Positions 1 through 8,748 of a stretch of 64,000 nt of DNA are shown in pieces. The translations under genes and the position numbers were made by a program. The notes under the pieces were generated by a model. That model did not search any database. It was not told where the DNA came from and worked only from the letters and a program-made list of their open reading frames with translations. The stretch is from VFMC01 sp963791635 (GTDB lineage Bacteria > Actinomycetota > Acidimicrobiia > Acidimicrobiales > Ilumatobacteraceae): positions 66,504-130,503 of the forward strand of contig CAWBTC010000002.1 in NCBI GenBank assembly GCA_963791635.1, in the 5' to 3' direction. Numbering within the stretch: the first letter of the stretch is position 1; the number at the start of each line of letters is the position of its first letter.

Positions 1-56
1 CCCGTCGAGGCCTGTTGACACGGTCCGAGCCCCCCAATTGAAGACCCCTCAAATGG

Positions 57-80
57 GCCGCCCCCCAAGACGGGGGAGGC
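57..80. terminator. Possible hairpin terminator upstream of the first gene
   Basis: CCCCC (62-66) and GGGGG (72-76) pair around a 5-nt loop and are extended by GCC/GGC after a short mismatch. There is no T-tract, so a terminator for a gene to the left is only a guess. The rest of 1-184 holds no recognisable gene. Confidence 0.25.
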
Positions 81-184
81 AGGGTTATAGTGCTCATTGC
101 GTTCTGGGGAGAGTTCGCAACCACGTCCATCGACCGGATGCGATCGGCACACAGCCGATCGGTTGCACCGGAAAAGGTTGAACC

Positions 185-823
185 ATGAATGCCACGATCA
201 CGTCGGCCCTGCGGGTGCTCGTCATCGACGATCACCGCTCCTACGCTGAGGCGCTGAGCCTCGCCATCTCCATCGAACCGGGTTTCGACTCGATCGGCTC
301 CGTGCCCGACGTCGAATCGGCGATCCAGCGAGTGTTGAGCGAACGCCCCGACGTCGTCGTCATCGACTGGCAGTTGCCGCTCGTCGACGGCATCGAAGGC
401 ATCCGCCGCATCCTCGTCGCCGACCCAAAGGTGAAGCTGGTGATGATCACCGGTCATGCCGACCGGGGTCTTCGCAGGCTGGCCGCACTCGCCGGTGCGT
501 CGGCGTTTCTCGCCAAGGAGAGCTCGATCGCCGAGATCGTCCAGGCCGTGCGAGACGCGGTCGCGGGCGACGCACACATCGACATCACCTCCGACGCGAA
601 CGAAGAGACGGTGTCGGCGCTCAGCCTCACCCCTCGCGAGATCGAGGTGCTGTATCTCCTCGCCAAAGGCCGTGACACGCCGACCATTGCGTCGGCACTG
701 TTCCTCAGCGTGCACACCGTGCGGGGCTACGTGAAAGAAGTTCTCCGCAAGCTCGGTGCACACTCCCAGCTCGAGGCCGTGGCCATCGCACGCCGAGCGG
801 GCCTGCTCCCCGACGCGAACTGA
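185..823 (+). CDS. LuxR/NarL-family response regulator
   Basis: A 212-residue DNA-binding regulator of a two-component system. The receiver domain is residues 10-125: the acidic pair is in VLVIDDHRSY, the likely phospho-acceptor is Asp61 in VVVIDWQLPL, and the conserved Lys is in AFLAKESS. A LuxR-type helix-turn-helix follows (LTPREIEVLYLLAKG onward, about 147-205). This is the normal length and order for the NarL family. A purine-rich AAAAGGTTG lies just before the ATG. The gene runs tail to tail, with a 6-bp gap, into the histidine kinase on the opposite strand. That kinase is its likely partner, but the pairing is inferred from position only. Confidence 0.93.
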   Translation: MNATITSALRVLVIDDHRSYAEALSLAISIEPGFDSIGSVPDVESAIQRVLSERPDVVVIDWQLPLVDGIEGIRRILVADPKVKLVMITGHADRGLRRLAALAGASAFLAKESSIAEIVQAVRDAVAGDAHIDITSDANEETVSALSLTPREIEVLYLLAKGRDTPTIASALFLSVHTVRGYVKEVLRKLGAHSQLEAVAIARRAGLLPDAN

Positions 824-829
824 TCCGCC

Positions 830-2482
830 CTACTCGCTGGCTCCCACCGCGGTCGCCTGACCCGGGCGACGCGGCATCGTCACCACGAACCGGGCGCCGC
901 CGCGCTCACTCTCGATGCACCGGGTCGTCCCGCCGTGGAACTGGGCGAACTGCTGTACGAGGAACAACCCGAGACCCGTGCCCGGCCTGTCGGCGGTTCG
1001 CTCACCACGAACGTACGCAGAGAACACTCTCGCTCGCATTGCCTCGGGCACGCCGGGGCCGTCGTCGTCGATCGCCAGTTCGATCCGGCCGTCGTGCTCG
1101 CGTGCCTCGATGACGATCTTGGTGCCAGGCGCCGTGTGTGTGACGGCGTTGGAGATCAGGTTGTCGAGAATGCGCTCGAGCTGCGCAGCGTCGGCCCACA
1201 TCGTGAGATCGCCTGATAGCTCGCCGACACGGATCGAGCGGTCGGCTCCGTCGAACTCGCGGGCTCGCGCGTAGATCAACTGCTCGAGGTCGATGCGCTT
1301 GCGGCGAGGTGCCTCCAACCCGGTACCGACGCGATTCGCCGAGACGAGGTCGGTGAGCACGCCCTCTGTGCGTCGCGCCTCGGCGCGGACGCGGTGGATG
1401 AGCTCGTTGCGCTGGGTCTCGGTGATCGCATCGGCGCGGTCTTCGAGGATCTCGGTCATCATCCGGATCGCAGCGAGCGGCGCGCGGATGTCGTGCGACA
1501 CCGACGACAGGAGGGCTGCCCGCTCCTGCGCCGCTCTGGCCAGCTCACCGAGCGATTCCTGCAGTTGGCTGTTCAACGTCAGCAGGTCGGTGACGTCCGC
1601 AAAGGTCACCACCACGCCGCTTGCGCGCCCGGTGGCGTCCCACAGGGGCGAGGAGTTCACGAGCAGCCACTTGCGCGAGCCGTCCAACAAGGAGATGCCC
1701 AGCACCACGTCGCGCACCTCGATGCCGTACTTCAACGTGATCGCCACCGGGCGTTCGTCGTCACGGAAGATCGTGCCGTCCTCGTGGATCGCCTCGCCGC
1801 TCAGTACGTTCAGGCCGATGATCTCATCCCGGCTGACGCCGAAGATCGCCTCGGCCGACGGGTTGGCTTCATCGATGACGCCGTCGCTGCCGTAGACGAT
1901 CACGCCGTTCGCAAGCGATTGGAGCACGCTGCGGAACCGGCCTTCTCGCAGGAGCGCCCGGTCGCGATCGCTCGACCGCTCGTACGCCGTGATCCTCAAC
2001 GCGAACAACTGTTCCAACTGGCGGCCGATTGCCTCGAGGAGGGAGATCTGCTCGCCGCTGAACATCCGAGGTTCGGTGTCGCCGATGCTGATCGTGGCGA
2101 TCGGTGTGCCGTCCGGCGCGTGGACCGGTAGTGCGAGGTACGACGCGAGATGGGGCGGACCCACCACGGTGGGGTGGGCGGCGTATGCCGGTTCGGCGCG
2201 CAGGTCGTTGGCGATGAACATCTGGTCGCGCTCGATCGCGAACTCGCAGAACGACAAGTCGCGGCCGACCTCGGTGAAGTCGATGCCGATCGAGGCCTTG
2301 ATGAACAGGCGGGCACCGTCGATGACCGAGATCGCCGCGATGGGTGCGTGAGCGATCTTCGAGGCGAGCATCACGAGATCGTCGAAGGCTTGTTCTCGCG
2401 GCGTGTCGAGAATCTGAAGTCGCTGCACCGCGTCGCGGGTGCGACCGGCGCGGTCGTTGTCCCTGCTCACCGTCAGGCTCAT
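830..2482 (-). CDS. GAF-PAS sensor histidine kinase
   Basis: A cytoplasmic-looking sensor kinase of 550 residues with no clear membrane segment. In order it has a GAF domain (about 30-165), a PAS domain (about 185-300, with FRSVLQSLANGVIVYGSDG near its start), a HisKA domain with the phosphorylated His in SSVSHDIRAPLAAI, and a HATPase domain (NLISNAVTHTAPG, DDGPGVPE, GTGLGLFLVQQ). The frame is open for 47 more codons upstream, but that stretch is basic and unlike the family. The start at MSLTVSRDN is therefore preferred. It probably phosphorylates the convergent NarL-type regulator. The signal it senses cannot be read from the sequence. Confidence 0.9.
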   Translation of the reverse strand: MSLTVSRDNDRAGRTRDAVQRLQILDTPREQAFDDLVMLASKIAHAPIAAISVIDGARLFIKASIGIDFTEVGRDLSFCEFAIERDQMFIANDLRAEPAYAAHPTVVGPPHLASYLALPVHAPDGTPIATISIGDTEPRMFSGEQISLLEAIGRQLEQLFALRITAYERSSDRDRALLREGRFRSVLQSLANGVIVYGSDGVIDEANPSAEAIFGVSRDEIIGLNVLSGEAIHEDGTIFRDDERPVAITLKYGIEVRDVVLGISLLDGSRKWLLVNSSPLWDATGRASGVVVTFADVTDLLTLNSQLQESLGELARAAQERAALLSSVSHDIRAPLAAIRMMTEILEDRADAITETQRNELIHRVRAEARRTEGVLTDLVSANRVGTGLEAPRRKRIDLEQLIYARAREFDGADRSIRVGELSGDLTMWADAAQLERILDNLISNAVTHTAPGTKIVIEAREHDGRIELAIDDDGPGVPEAMRARVFSAYVRGERTADRPGTGLGLFLVQQFAQFHGGTTRCIESERGGARFVVTMPRRPGQATAVGASE

Positions 2483-2587
2483 CCGCGCATTCCATCCGTC
2501 ACCGCGTGCAGAGTAGCGACGCCCGGGGGGAGCGGCCCTCCGAACGAACGAGAAGTTCAACCGCTGGTAACGCTTCGGGGCTCCAGT

Positions 2588-2602
2588 TTGACAAAATGTC
2601 AA
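2588..2602. promoter_or_regulatory. 15-bp perfect palindrome over the molybdenum hydroxylase start
   Basis: TTGACA-AAA-TGTCAA is a perfect inverted repeat that overlaps the ATG at 2596. No Shine-Dalgarno precedes that ATG. It could be an operator for an unseen regulator. The in-frame GTG at 2605, just past the palindrome, is an alternative start. Confidence 0.4.
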
Positions 2603-5226
2603 TCGTGAGCGACTCGACCCCATCCGGAGACCCGATCCAGCTCACCGTCAACGGTGTCCCCGTGACGGTGCGCCCGGATCATCCTCACCTGTTGTCAGCA
2701 CTGCGCGACGAGCTCGACATCACCTCGCCGAAGGACGGCTGCTCACCAAGCGGCCAATGCGGTTGCTGCACGGTGCACATCGACGGAAAGGCGATCGTGA
2801 GCTGTCAGCAGTCGGTGGCCAAGGTCGCCGGCAAGCACATCGTGACCCTCGAGGGAGTCGACGCCCAGGAACGCAAACGGTTCGCCGACGCGTTCGCCGC
2901 GTGCGGCGGACTCCAGTGCGGGTTCTGCATTCCCGGCATCGTGATGCGGGCCAAGGCCCAGATCGACAAGAAGGGCGCCGATCTCCGGCGTGACGACATG
3001 GCGCGTCACCTCGGAGCACACCTGTGTCGCTGCACGGGCTACGTGAAGGTGCTCGATGCGATCGACGCAGTCGCCCAGGGCAAGGAGATGACCCCGGCGC
3101 TCGCTTCGGGCATCGGCACGTCCGGTGCGAAGTACGAAGCTGCCGAGCTCACCCTCGGCGACCGTGGTTACGTCGACGACCTTCGCGTGCCGGGAATGTT
3201 GCACGCGGCCCTCCATCTCACCGAGCACGCGCGGGCCGAGATCGTGGCCATCGACGCATCGGCCGCCCGTGCCGCGCCCGGCGTTCACGCGGTGCACACG
3301 GCCGCCGACATCCCCGGCGAGTTGCTGGTCGGGATCATCTCGAAAGACTGGCCGGTCATGATCCCAGTGGGAGGCCGCACCTCGTACGCGGGTGACGTGC
3401 TCGCGATCGTGGTGGCAGACAGCCGCCAGCAGGCTCGTGCAGCGGCTGAGCTCGTCCAGGTCACCTATGACGTCCTGGCACCTGTCACCGACGCAGTCGC
3501 CGCGCTCGAACCCGACGCGCCGGTGGCAGTGTGGCAGACGTCGTCGAACGTGTTGGGCAGCAGCGAGTACGCACGCGGCGACGTGGACGCAGCGCTCGCT
3601 GCCTCTGCCCACACCGTTCACGAGGTCTTCCAGACCCAGCGCATCGAGCACGCGTTCCTCGAGCCCGAGAGCTCGCTCGCGGTGCCCAGCGGCGAGGGTG
3701 CGTCGAGGCACGTACACGTGTACTCGGGCGGCCAAGGCGTGTGGGACGACCGCAACGACATCGCGCGGATGCTCGCGGTCGGCAATGACGCGGTCACGGT
3801 CACCCTCGTTTCCAACGGTGGTGCCTTCGGCGGCAAGGAGGACATGAGCAACCAGGCACATGCGGCGCTCTCGGCGTGGTTGCTCGCCAGACCGGTGAAG
3901 TGCACGCTGTCTCGCGAGGAGAGCCTCCGGATGCACGCCAAGCGTCATCCGATCCGCCTCGAGTACTGGGTGGGCTGCGACCATGACGGGCGTCTCAGTG
4001 CGGTCAAGGTGCGTGCGATCGGCGACAGCGGTGCCTACGCAAGCGTGGGCATGAAGGTGCTCGAGCGGGCGGCCGGCCATGCCAGCGGTCCCTACCGAGT
4101 GCCCAACATCGACGTCCACGCAGTGGCGGTGCGCACGAACAACCCGATCTGCGGCGCGTTTCGAGGCTTTGGCGCCAACCAGGCGCAGTTCGGCATGGAA
4201 GGCGTACTCGACCGGCTGGCAGCGCAGGTGGGCATCAGCGGGTGGGAGATTCGCAAGCGCAACGTGATCCATCCAGGCGAGGTGTGGGGACCTGGCCAGA
4301 TCATGGACGACGGGTGCGCCGGCGCGGAGGCGTGCCTCGATGCGATGAAGCCGCTGTACGACGCCGCCCGAGAACAGGGCCGCGCCGTCGGTCTCGGCCT
4401 CGGGCTCAAGAACAGCGGTCTCGGGAACGGCTTCCGTGAGTTGTCGCGAGCCGTCGTGCGGTTCCGCACCGCCACCGGCGACGAACCGGGCCGCGTCGAG
4501 GTGCGTCACGGCTGGACGGAGATGGGTCAGGGCGTGCACACCGTGGCGTTGCAGGTGGCCGCACAGGAGCTCGGCATCGCGCCTGAGCGGATCGACGTGA
4601 TCGTCGACACCACCCGCGAGCTCGGCTTCGGGCAGACCACCGGATCGCGCGGCACGCTCATGGCTGCAGGCTCGGTGCAACAGGCATGTCTGGCAGCACT
4701 CGCGGGAGGGAACGAACCCGAGGTCGACTTCGTGGGAGAGCACCTCGTCGACTGGACCCAGCACCTGGGCGATCCCGACCATCCCAACCCCACGATCCAC
4801 GCTGCGTTCGGTTACGCCGCGCAGATGGTGGAGATCGATCGCGCGTCGGGCAAGATCGAGCGCGTCGTCGCGATCCACGACGTCGGCAAGGCGGTCAACC
4901 CGTTGCTGTGCGAGGGTCAGATCGAGGGCAGCGTGCACATGGGACTCGGCTACGCATTGAGCGAGGACTTCCCCAGCGATCCCGAGACCGGGTTCCCGAC
5001 GAACATGACACTTCGGTCGCTCGGCATCCTTCGCGCCAAGGACGTGCCGCACATCGACGTGCAGATGCTCGAGGTGCCGCAGCCTCGGTCGCCGTACGGC
5101 ATCAAGGGCGTCGGCGAGATCGGCTTGGTGCCCACCGCACCAGCGGTGGCTGCCGCACTGCACGACCTCGATGGCGTCTGGCGCAACGTGCTACCAATGC
5201 GGCGGGGCACGGATCTCGCCGACTGA
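2596..5226 (+). CDS. Molybdenum hydroxylase, selenium-dependent xanthine dehydrogenase type (fused 2Fe-2S and Mo domains)
   Basis: An 876-residue enzyme that should hydroxylate a purine or other N-heterocycle using molybdopterin cytosine dinucleotide. The N-terminal 2Fe-2S ferredoxin-like domain has the cysteine cluster CSPSGQCGCC. The second 2Fe-2S domain has CGGLQCGFCIPG and CRCTGY. The aldehyde-oxidase a/b hammerhead and Mo-binding domains follow, with GGAFGGKEDM, GAFRGFGANQ and the catalytic Glu in KGVGEIGLVP. The FAD domain of classical xanthine dehydrogenase is absent. This fused, FAD-less layout is that of the Se-dependent XDH family, and the next gene is the usual SsnA partner of that family. 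Substrate and selenium dependence are inferred. The start is ATG 2596, or GTG 2605. Confidence 0.88.
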   Translation: MSIVSDSTPSGDPIQLTVNGVPVTVRPDHPHLLSALRDELDITSPKDGCSPSGQCGCCTVHIDGKAIVSCQQSVAKVAGKHIVTLEGVDAQERKRFADAFAACGGLQCGFCIPGIVMRAKAQIDKKGADLRRDDMARHLGAHLCRCTGYVKVLDAIDAVAQGKEMTPALASGIGTSGAKYEAAELTLGDRGYVDDLRVPGMLHAALHLTEHARAEIVAIDASAARAAPGVHAVHTAADIPGELLVGIISKDWPVMIPVGGRTSYAGDVLAIVVADSRQQARAAAELVQVTYDVLAPVTDAVAALEPDAPVAVWQTSSNVLGSSEYARGDVDAALAASAHTVHEVFQTQRIEHAFLEPESSLAVPSGEGASRHVHVYSGGQGVWDDRNDIARMLAVGNDAVTVTLVSNGGAFGGKEDMSNQAHAALSAWLLARPVKCTLSREESLRMHAKRHPIRLEYWVGCDHDGRLSAVKVRAIGDSGAYASVGMKVLERAAGHASGPYRVPNIDVHAVAVRTNNPICGAFRGFGANQAQFGMEGVLDRLAAQVGISGWEIRKRNVIHPGEVWGPGQIMDDGCAGAEACLDAMKPLYDAAREQGRAVGLGLGLKNSGLGNGFRELSRAVVRFRTATGDEPGRVEVRHGWTEMGQGVHTVALQVAAQELGIAPERIDVIVDTTRELGFGQTTGSRGTLMAAGSVQQACLAALAGGNEPEVDFVGEHLVDWTQHLGDPDHPNPTIHAAFGYAAQMVEIDRASGKIERVVAIHDVGKAVNPLLCEGQIEGSVHMGLGYALSEDFPSDPETGFPTNMTLRSLGILRAKDVPHIDVQMLEVPQPRSPYGIKGVGEIGLVPTAPAVAAALHDLDGVWRNVLPMRRGTDLAD

Positions 5227-5239
5227 CGGCGGGTGTGAC

Positions 5240-5400
5240 CCCGGTCGACCGCTTCGCCGGCCAGGATCACTCGGTCGTCGATCGGCTCGCCCAGGGCGCG
5301 CCGGTGCGCTGTCGTTCCGCCCGGGCGGAGCACGCTCCACGACCCGCGGCTGAACGCCTCGTCGGCCCACCGGGTGGTGCCACGCCACAGGGCGCGGGGA
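5240..5400 (-). pseudogene. Fragment of a flavin amine oxidase C-terminus
   Basis: Reading the minus strand, about 55 residues match the C-terminal region of FAD-dependent amine oxidases: TTRWADEAFSRGSWSVLRPG, then DDRVILAGEA, which corresponds to the usual FAGEAT motif. The last 25 or so residues and the whole N-terminal part (about 400 residues) are missing. It sits between the stop of the molybdenum hydroxylase and the SsnA-type gene, in the place where SsnA's own N-terminus should be encoded. It looks like a rearrangement scar rather than a working gene. Confidence 0.55.
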
Positions 5401-5421
5401 ACGGCTGGGGGACGTGACGCG

Positions 5422-6474
5422 ATGGTGCTCATGCTGTCACGATGGGTGCCGATGACCGACACGACATCTGGCCTCGTCTGCGGGCACCACCACCTCTACT
5501 CCGCGCTCGCCCGAGGGATGCCGGCACCTCCGCAGCAGCCCACGGATTTCCGGACCATCCTCGAGCAGGTCTGGTGGCGCCTCGACACCGCGCTCGACCT
5601 CGAGATGCTGCGATGGAGCGCGATGCTCGGGGCGGTGGAGGCCTTGCTCTGCGGCACGACGTCGATCATCGACCACCACGAGAGCCCGAACGCGATCGAG
5701 GGCAGCCTCGACGTGATCGCCGAGGCCTGTGCCGAGGTGGGCGTGCGCGTGAGCTGTGCGTACGGCGTCACCGATCGGCATGGCCCCGAAGGCGCCTCGC
5801 GCGGCCTGGCGGAGAACGATCGCTATCTGCGTGCCGGCGGGCGCGGGATGGTGGGGGTGCACGCTGCGTTCACGTGCGACGATTCGACGCTCGAAGCAGC
5901 CGCCGATCTCGCCGTCCGCGCCGGCGTCGGCGTGCACATCCACGTGGCGGAGGGCGTCGACGACGTCGCCGCCGGGGAGCGCCTCGAACGGTTCGCTGCG
6001 GACGACTGGCTGATCGTTCACTGCGTGCACCTCGACCGACCGTTGCGCGGCACCATCGCCCACAACCCGCGGAGCAACATGAACAACGGCGTCGGGTACG
6101 CCGCGCCGACCAGGTGGACCAACCGAGTGGTGCTCGGCACCGACGGGATCGGCGCCGACATGTTGGAGGAGATGCGCTTGGCCTACGTGGCCCTGCGCGC
6201 CCACGACATCTCCGCCTCGCCCGACACCGTGTGGGCATGGCTCGAAGACGGCTACCGGTTCTTCCCGGAGGCCCGAGACGACCGGGTGACCTGGAACTAC
6301 GACCACGCCGATTCGGCGTGGCACGTGGCGTTCACGCCGGGCATCAGGGCGCTCCGGGTGCAGCGTGGCGACGGCGAGGTGCTGCTGCGCGACGGCCGTC
6401 CGACGCGCGTCGATCTCGACGAGGTGCGGGCCAAGGCAGCCGAGCAGGCTGCGCGGTTGTTCACCCGTCTCTGA
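5422..6474 (+). CDS. ssnA: SsnA-type amidohydrolase, N-terminally truncated
   Basis: A metal-dependent amidohydrolase of the SsnA family, which accompanies Se-dependent molybdenum hydroxylases and is thought to act on purine-like substrates. Family hallmarks are the HxH metal motif in GLVCGHHHLYSALARG, WWRLDTALDLEML, TSIIDHHESP, HIHVAEG, HNPRSNMNNGVGYA and LGTDGIGADMLEEM. The protein has about 350 residues against about 440 for the family. The first 55-60 residues, which form the beta-sandwich before the HxH strand, are missing. That DNA is occupied by the reversed amine-oxidase fragment. The start is uncertain (ATG 5422 or 5452). It may be inactive or unstable, or the locus may be misassembled. 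Confidence 0.8.
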   Translation: MVLMLSRWVPMTDTTSGLVCGHHHLYSALARGMPAPPQQPTDFRTILEQVWWRLDTALDLEMLRWSAMLGAVEALLCGTTSIIDHHESPNAIEGSLDVIAEACAEVGVRVSCAYGVTDRHGPEGASRGLAENDRYLRAGGRGMVGVHAAFTCDDSTLEAAADLAVRAGVGVHIHVAEGVDDVAAGERLERFAADDWLIVHCVHLDRPLRGTIAHNPRSNMNNGVGYAAPTRWTNRVVLGTDGIGADMLEEMRLAYVALRAHDISASPDTVWAWLEDGYRFFPEARDDRVTWNYDHADSAWHVAFTPGIRALRVQRGDGEVLLRDGRPTRVDLDEVRAKAAEQAARLFTRL

Positions 6475-6521
6475 CCAGCACTCAGGGGCTCCGTCCCCGG
6501 ATGTACGTTTCGTCAACAGGC

Positions 6522-6527
6522 TACGAT
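6522..6527 (+). promoter_or_regulatory. -10 box TACGAT, leaderless start
   Basis: TACGAT lies 7 nt before ATG 6535 and there is no Shine-Dalgarno. Transcription would start at or next to the start codon. Confidence 0.5.
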
Positions 6528-6534
6528 CCGCCGC

Positions 6535-7536
6535 ATGACGACGCCGGTTGCGCTGTACCTGCAGGACGCTCACAACATCCGCGAGGGGATCGAGCTCGTC
6601 CGGTACGCAGAGCAGCAAGGGTTCGATGCGGTGTGGCAGGCCGACAGTCGCCTGGTACGCGACGCCGTGGTGCCGATGGCAGCATTTGCCGCCACCACGG
6701 ATCGGATCAAGGTGGGCAGCGGCGTGATCGACATCTGGACCCGCAATCCCGCCCGCCTGGCGAGCACGTTCTCCACGCTCGACGACCTCGCCCCTGGTCG
6801 TGTGATCTGTGGCCTCGGTGCGTGGTGGGACCCGCTCGCCGGCAAGGTCGGCATCCAGCGGGAGCGACCGCTCACCGTGATCCGCGAAGTGGTGACCGTG
6901 GTTCGCGCGCTGCTCGCGAACGAGACCGTCACCTTCGATGGCATCTACGCCCACCTCGACGGCGTCGAACTCGACTACGTGTACCAGGAGCGCCGCCCGA
7001 AGGATGTGCCGATCTACATCGGAGCCACCGGGATGCAGATGATGGAGCTCACCGGCGAGATCGCCGACGGAGCGGTGCTCAACTACCTCGTGTCCCCTAG
7101 CTACAACCGAGACGCGATCGCCGCCCTCGAGCGTGGCGCGGCGAAGGCCGGCCGCACCATCGACGAGATCGACCGGCCACAGCTCGTCGTGTGCAGTGTG
7201 GACCGCGATCGCGCCGGTGCGCTCGACAACGCTCGCCTGCTCGTCACCCAGTACCTCGGCCAGCAACCGCACATCATGAAGGCCTCCGGGGTGCCCCAGG
7301 AGATGCTCGACGAGATCGGCAAGGTGCTCACCTGGCCCGCCACCCACGATCAGGTGGTGGCAGCGAGCAAGCTCGTCCCCGACGAGATCGTGCAGATGAT
7401 CACCGCCTCCGGTGAACCCGACGAGGTGAAGGAGAAGGTGGGCGAGTACGTGGCCAACGGTTGCACGTGTCCGATCCTGTATCCGCTCGGAGACGACGTG
7501 CGGCTGATGATCGACACCTTCGCCGGCGGCCTCTGA
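6535..7536 (+). CDS. LLM-class flavin/F420-dependent oxidoreductase
   Basis: A 333-residue TIM-barrel oxidoreductase of the bacterial luciferase-like superfamily. It most resembles the F420-dependent methylene-tetrahydromethanopterin-reductase-like branch: EGIELVRYAEQQGFDAVWQA at the N-terminus, IKVGSGVIDIWTRNPARLAS, LDDLAPGRVICGLGAWWDP, and VPIYIGATGMQMMELTGEIA. The length is typical. It follows the SsnA-type gene by 60 bp but has its own TACGAT box immediately before the ATG, so it may be transcribed separately. Cofactor (F420 or FMN) and substrate cannot be decided from sequence. Confidence 0.85.
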   Translation: MTTPVALYLQDAHNIREGIELVRYAEQQGFDAVWQADSRLVRDAVVPMAAFAATTDRIKVGSGVIDIWTRNPARLASTFSTLDDLAPGRVICGLGAWWDPLAGKVGIQRERPLTVIREVVTVVRALLANETVTFDGIYAHLDGVELDYVYQERRPKDVPIYIGATGMQMMELTGEIADGAVLNYLVSPSYNRDAIAALERGAAKAGRTIDEIDRPQLVVCSVDRDRAGALDNARLLVTQYLGQQPHIMKASGVPQEMLDEIGKVLTWPATHDQVVAASKLVPDEIVQMITASGEPDEVKEKVGEYVANGCTCPILYPLGDDVRLMIDTFAGGL

Positions 7537-7734
7537 TCCCGACAGGAACGAACGGCATCGCCTGTCGCCGTCGCGCAGCAGTGCCGCTGCGGCGTGCGAT
7601 GCAGTCACCCGACGTTCGTGGCGGTCGCGGGACGGAATCATCCGAGCGGCACCTACGATGTCGCCCCGTCGACCGCCGCGCCCGCCGTGGGCGTGACCGG
7701 TCCACACCTCGACCAGGTCATTCAGGAGGAATCG

Positions 7735-8641
7735 GTGAGATCCACCCGGAGCACACTCGCTCTCACGCTCGTCGGAGTGCTGGCGTTGGCAGCGTGCGGC
7801 GACGACGCCACGACCGCGGCCACGACCCCGGCGGCATCACCCACTGTGAACGTCGGTCGCACCGGTGATCCTCTCAGCCAACTGATGGCCGAGATCTACG
7901 GTCAGGGCATGGAGAACTCGGGCGTCCGCGTGGGCCGCAAGGATCCGGCAGCAGATCTCGATGCCCTCCACGCAGCGCTCGCCGCCGGGTCCGTCCAGTT
8001 CGTGCCTGAGAGCACCGTGTCCCTCCTCGACCGCCTCGGAGTCGACGTGGCGACCACGACCGATGAGCAGTTGACCGCGATCAACGCTGCGTTGCCGGCC
8101 GAGCAGACCGTGAGCACGATCGCGAGCCGCGACCGCGACGCAGGCGGTCGTGTGCTCCGTGGCCACCGTGGAGGCCAACTCGCTCAAGACCGTCAGCGAC
8201 CTCGCTGCGGTCGCGGCCGAGATCACCCTCGGCGGCACCAGTTCCTTCGCTTCGTCGCCTTCGTTCAGCCTCGCGGACCTCAACACCGCGTATGAGGTGG
8301 AGTTCACGTTCGCCGCATCGGGCGACAGCGACGCCGACGTCGTCAGCGCGATCGCCGCCGGCGACGCCGACTGCGGTCTGGTCTCCTCGCTCGAGCCCAA
8401 GATCACCACCGAGGGGCTGCTCACGCTCGAGGACGACAAGGCGGCTGCTCCGGCTGATGCGCTCGTGCCGCTGCTCCAAGCCACGGCGGCGACGCCTGAA
8501 GTGGTGGCGGTGATCACCCAACTGAACGCTCTGCTCACCACCGAGGTGGTGCGCGCACTGCTCGTGAAGCTGGAGACCGGCGACCAGACCCCGGACGTGC
8601 TCGCCAAGGCGTTCCTCGCGAGCCAGTCGTCCGACGGGTAG
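7735..8641 (+). pseudogene. Osmoprotectant-type ABC substrate-binding lipoprotein, frameshifted
   Basis: This encodes a periplasmic-type binding protein of the OpuAC (glycine betaine/choline) family. GTG 7735 follows a strong AGGAGGA at 7724-7730. The N-terminus is a lipoprotein signal, LTLVGVLALAACGDD, with Cys as the lipidation site. The first half (GDPLSQLMAEIYGQGMENSG, AALAAGSVQFVPESTV) is in one frame. The second half (CSVATVEANSLKTVSDLAAV, GDADCGLVSSLEPK, TPEVVAVITQLNALLT) is in the +1 frame. Removing one G near 8141-8146 (GCAGGCGG) joins them cleanly as DAVVCSVATVEAN. The rest of the protein looks intact, so a sequencing error is as likely as a real mutation. No permease or ATPase genes of this class are adjacent. 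Confidence 0.75.
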
Positions 8642-8748
8642 CCGTCGCACGTTCTCGTCGGGTGTTGCGACGGGTGAGCGCGGGTAGCGACGGGTGGAGT
8701 CGTCAGGTGGTCACGAGCGTGAACTGGCGACGATGACAGACTGATCGG

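Noticed and set aside
2743..5163. An 806-codon open frame on the minus strand
   Set aside because: It is wholly antisense to the molybdenum hydroxylase, is rich in Arg/His/Val as expected of a high-GC shadow frame, and shows no family motif.
5437..7707. A 756-codon open frame on the minus strand, and a 552-codon plus-strand frame at 5442-7100
   Set aside because: Both are shadows of the SsnA-type and LLM oxidoreductase genes, with the low-complexity composition typical of GC-rich alternative frames.
7735..8641. Recoding or Sec insertion as explanation of the broken OpuAC-type gene
   Set aside because: The two halves are in different frames. No in-frame TGA separates them, so only a frameshift fits.
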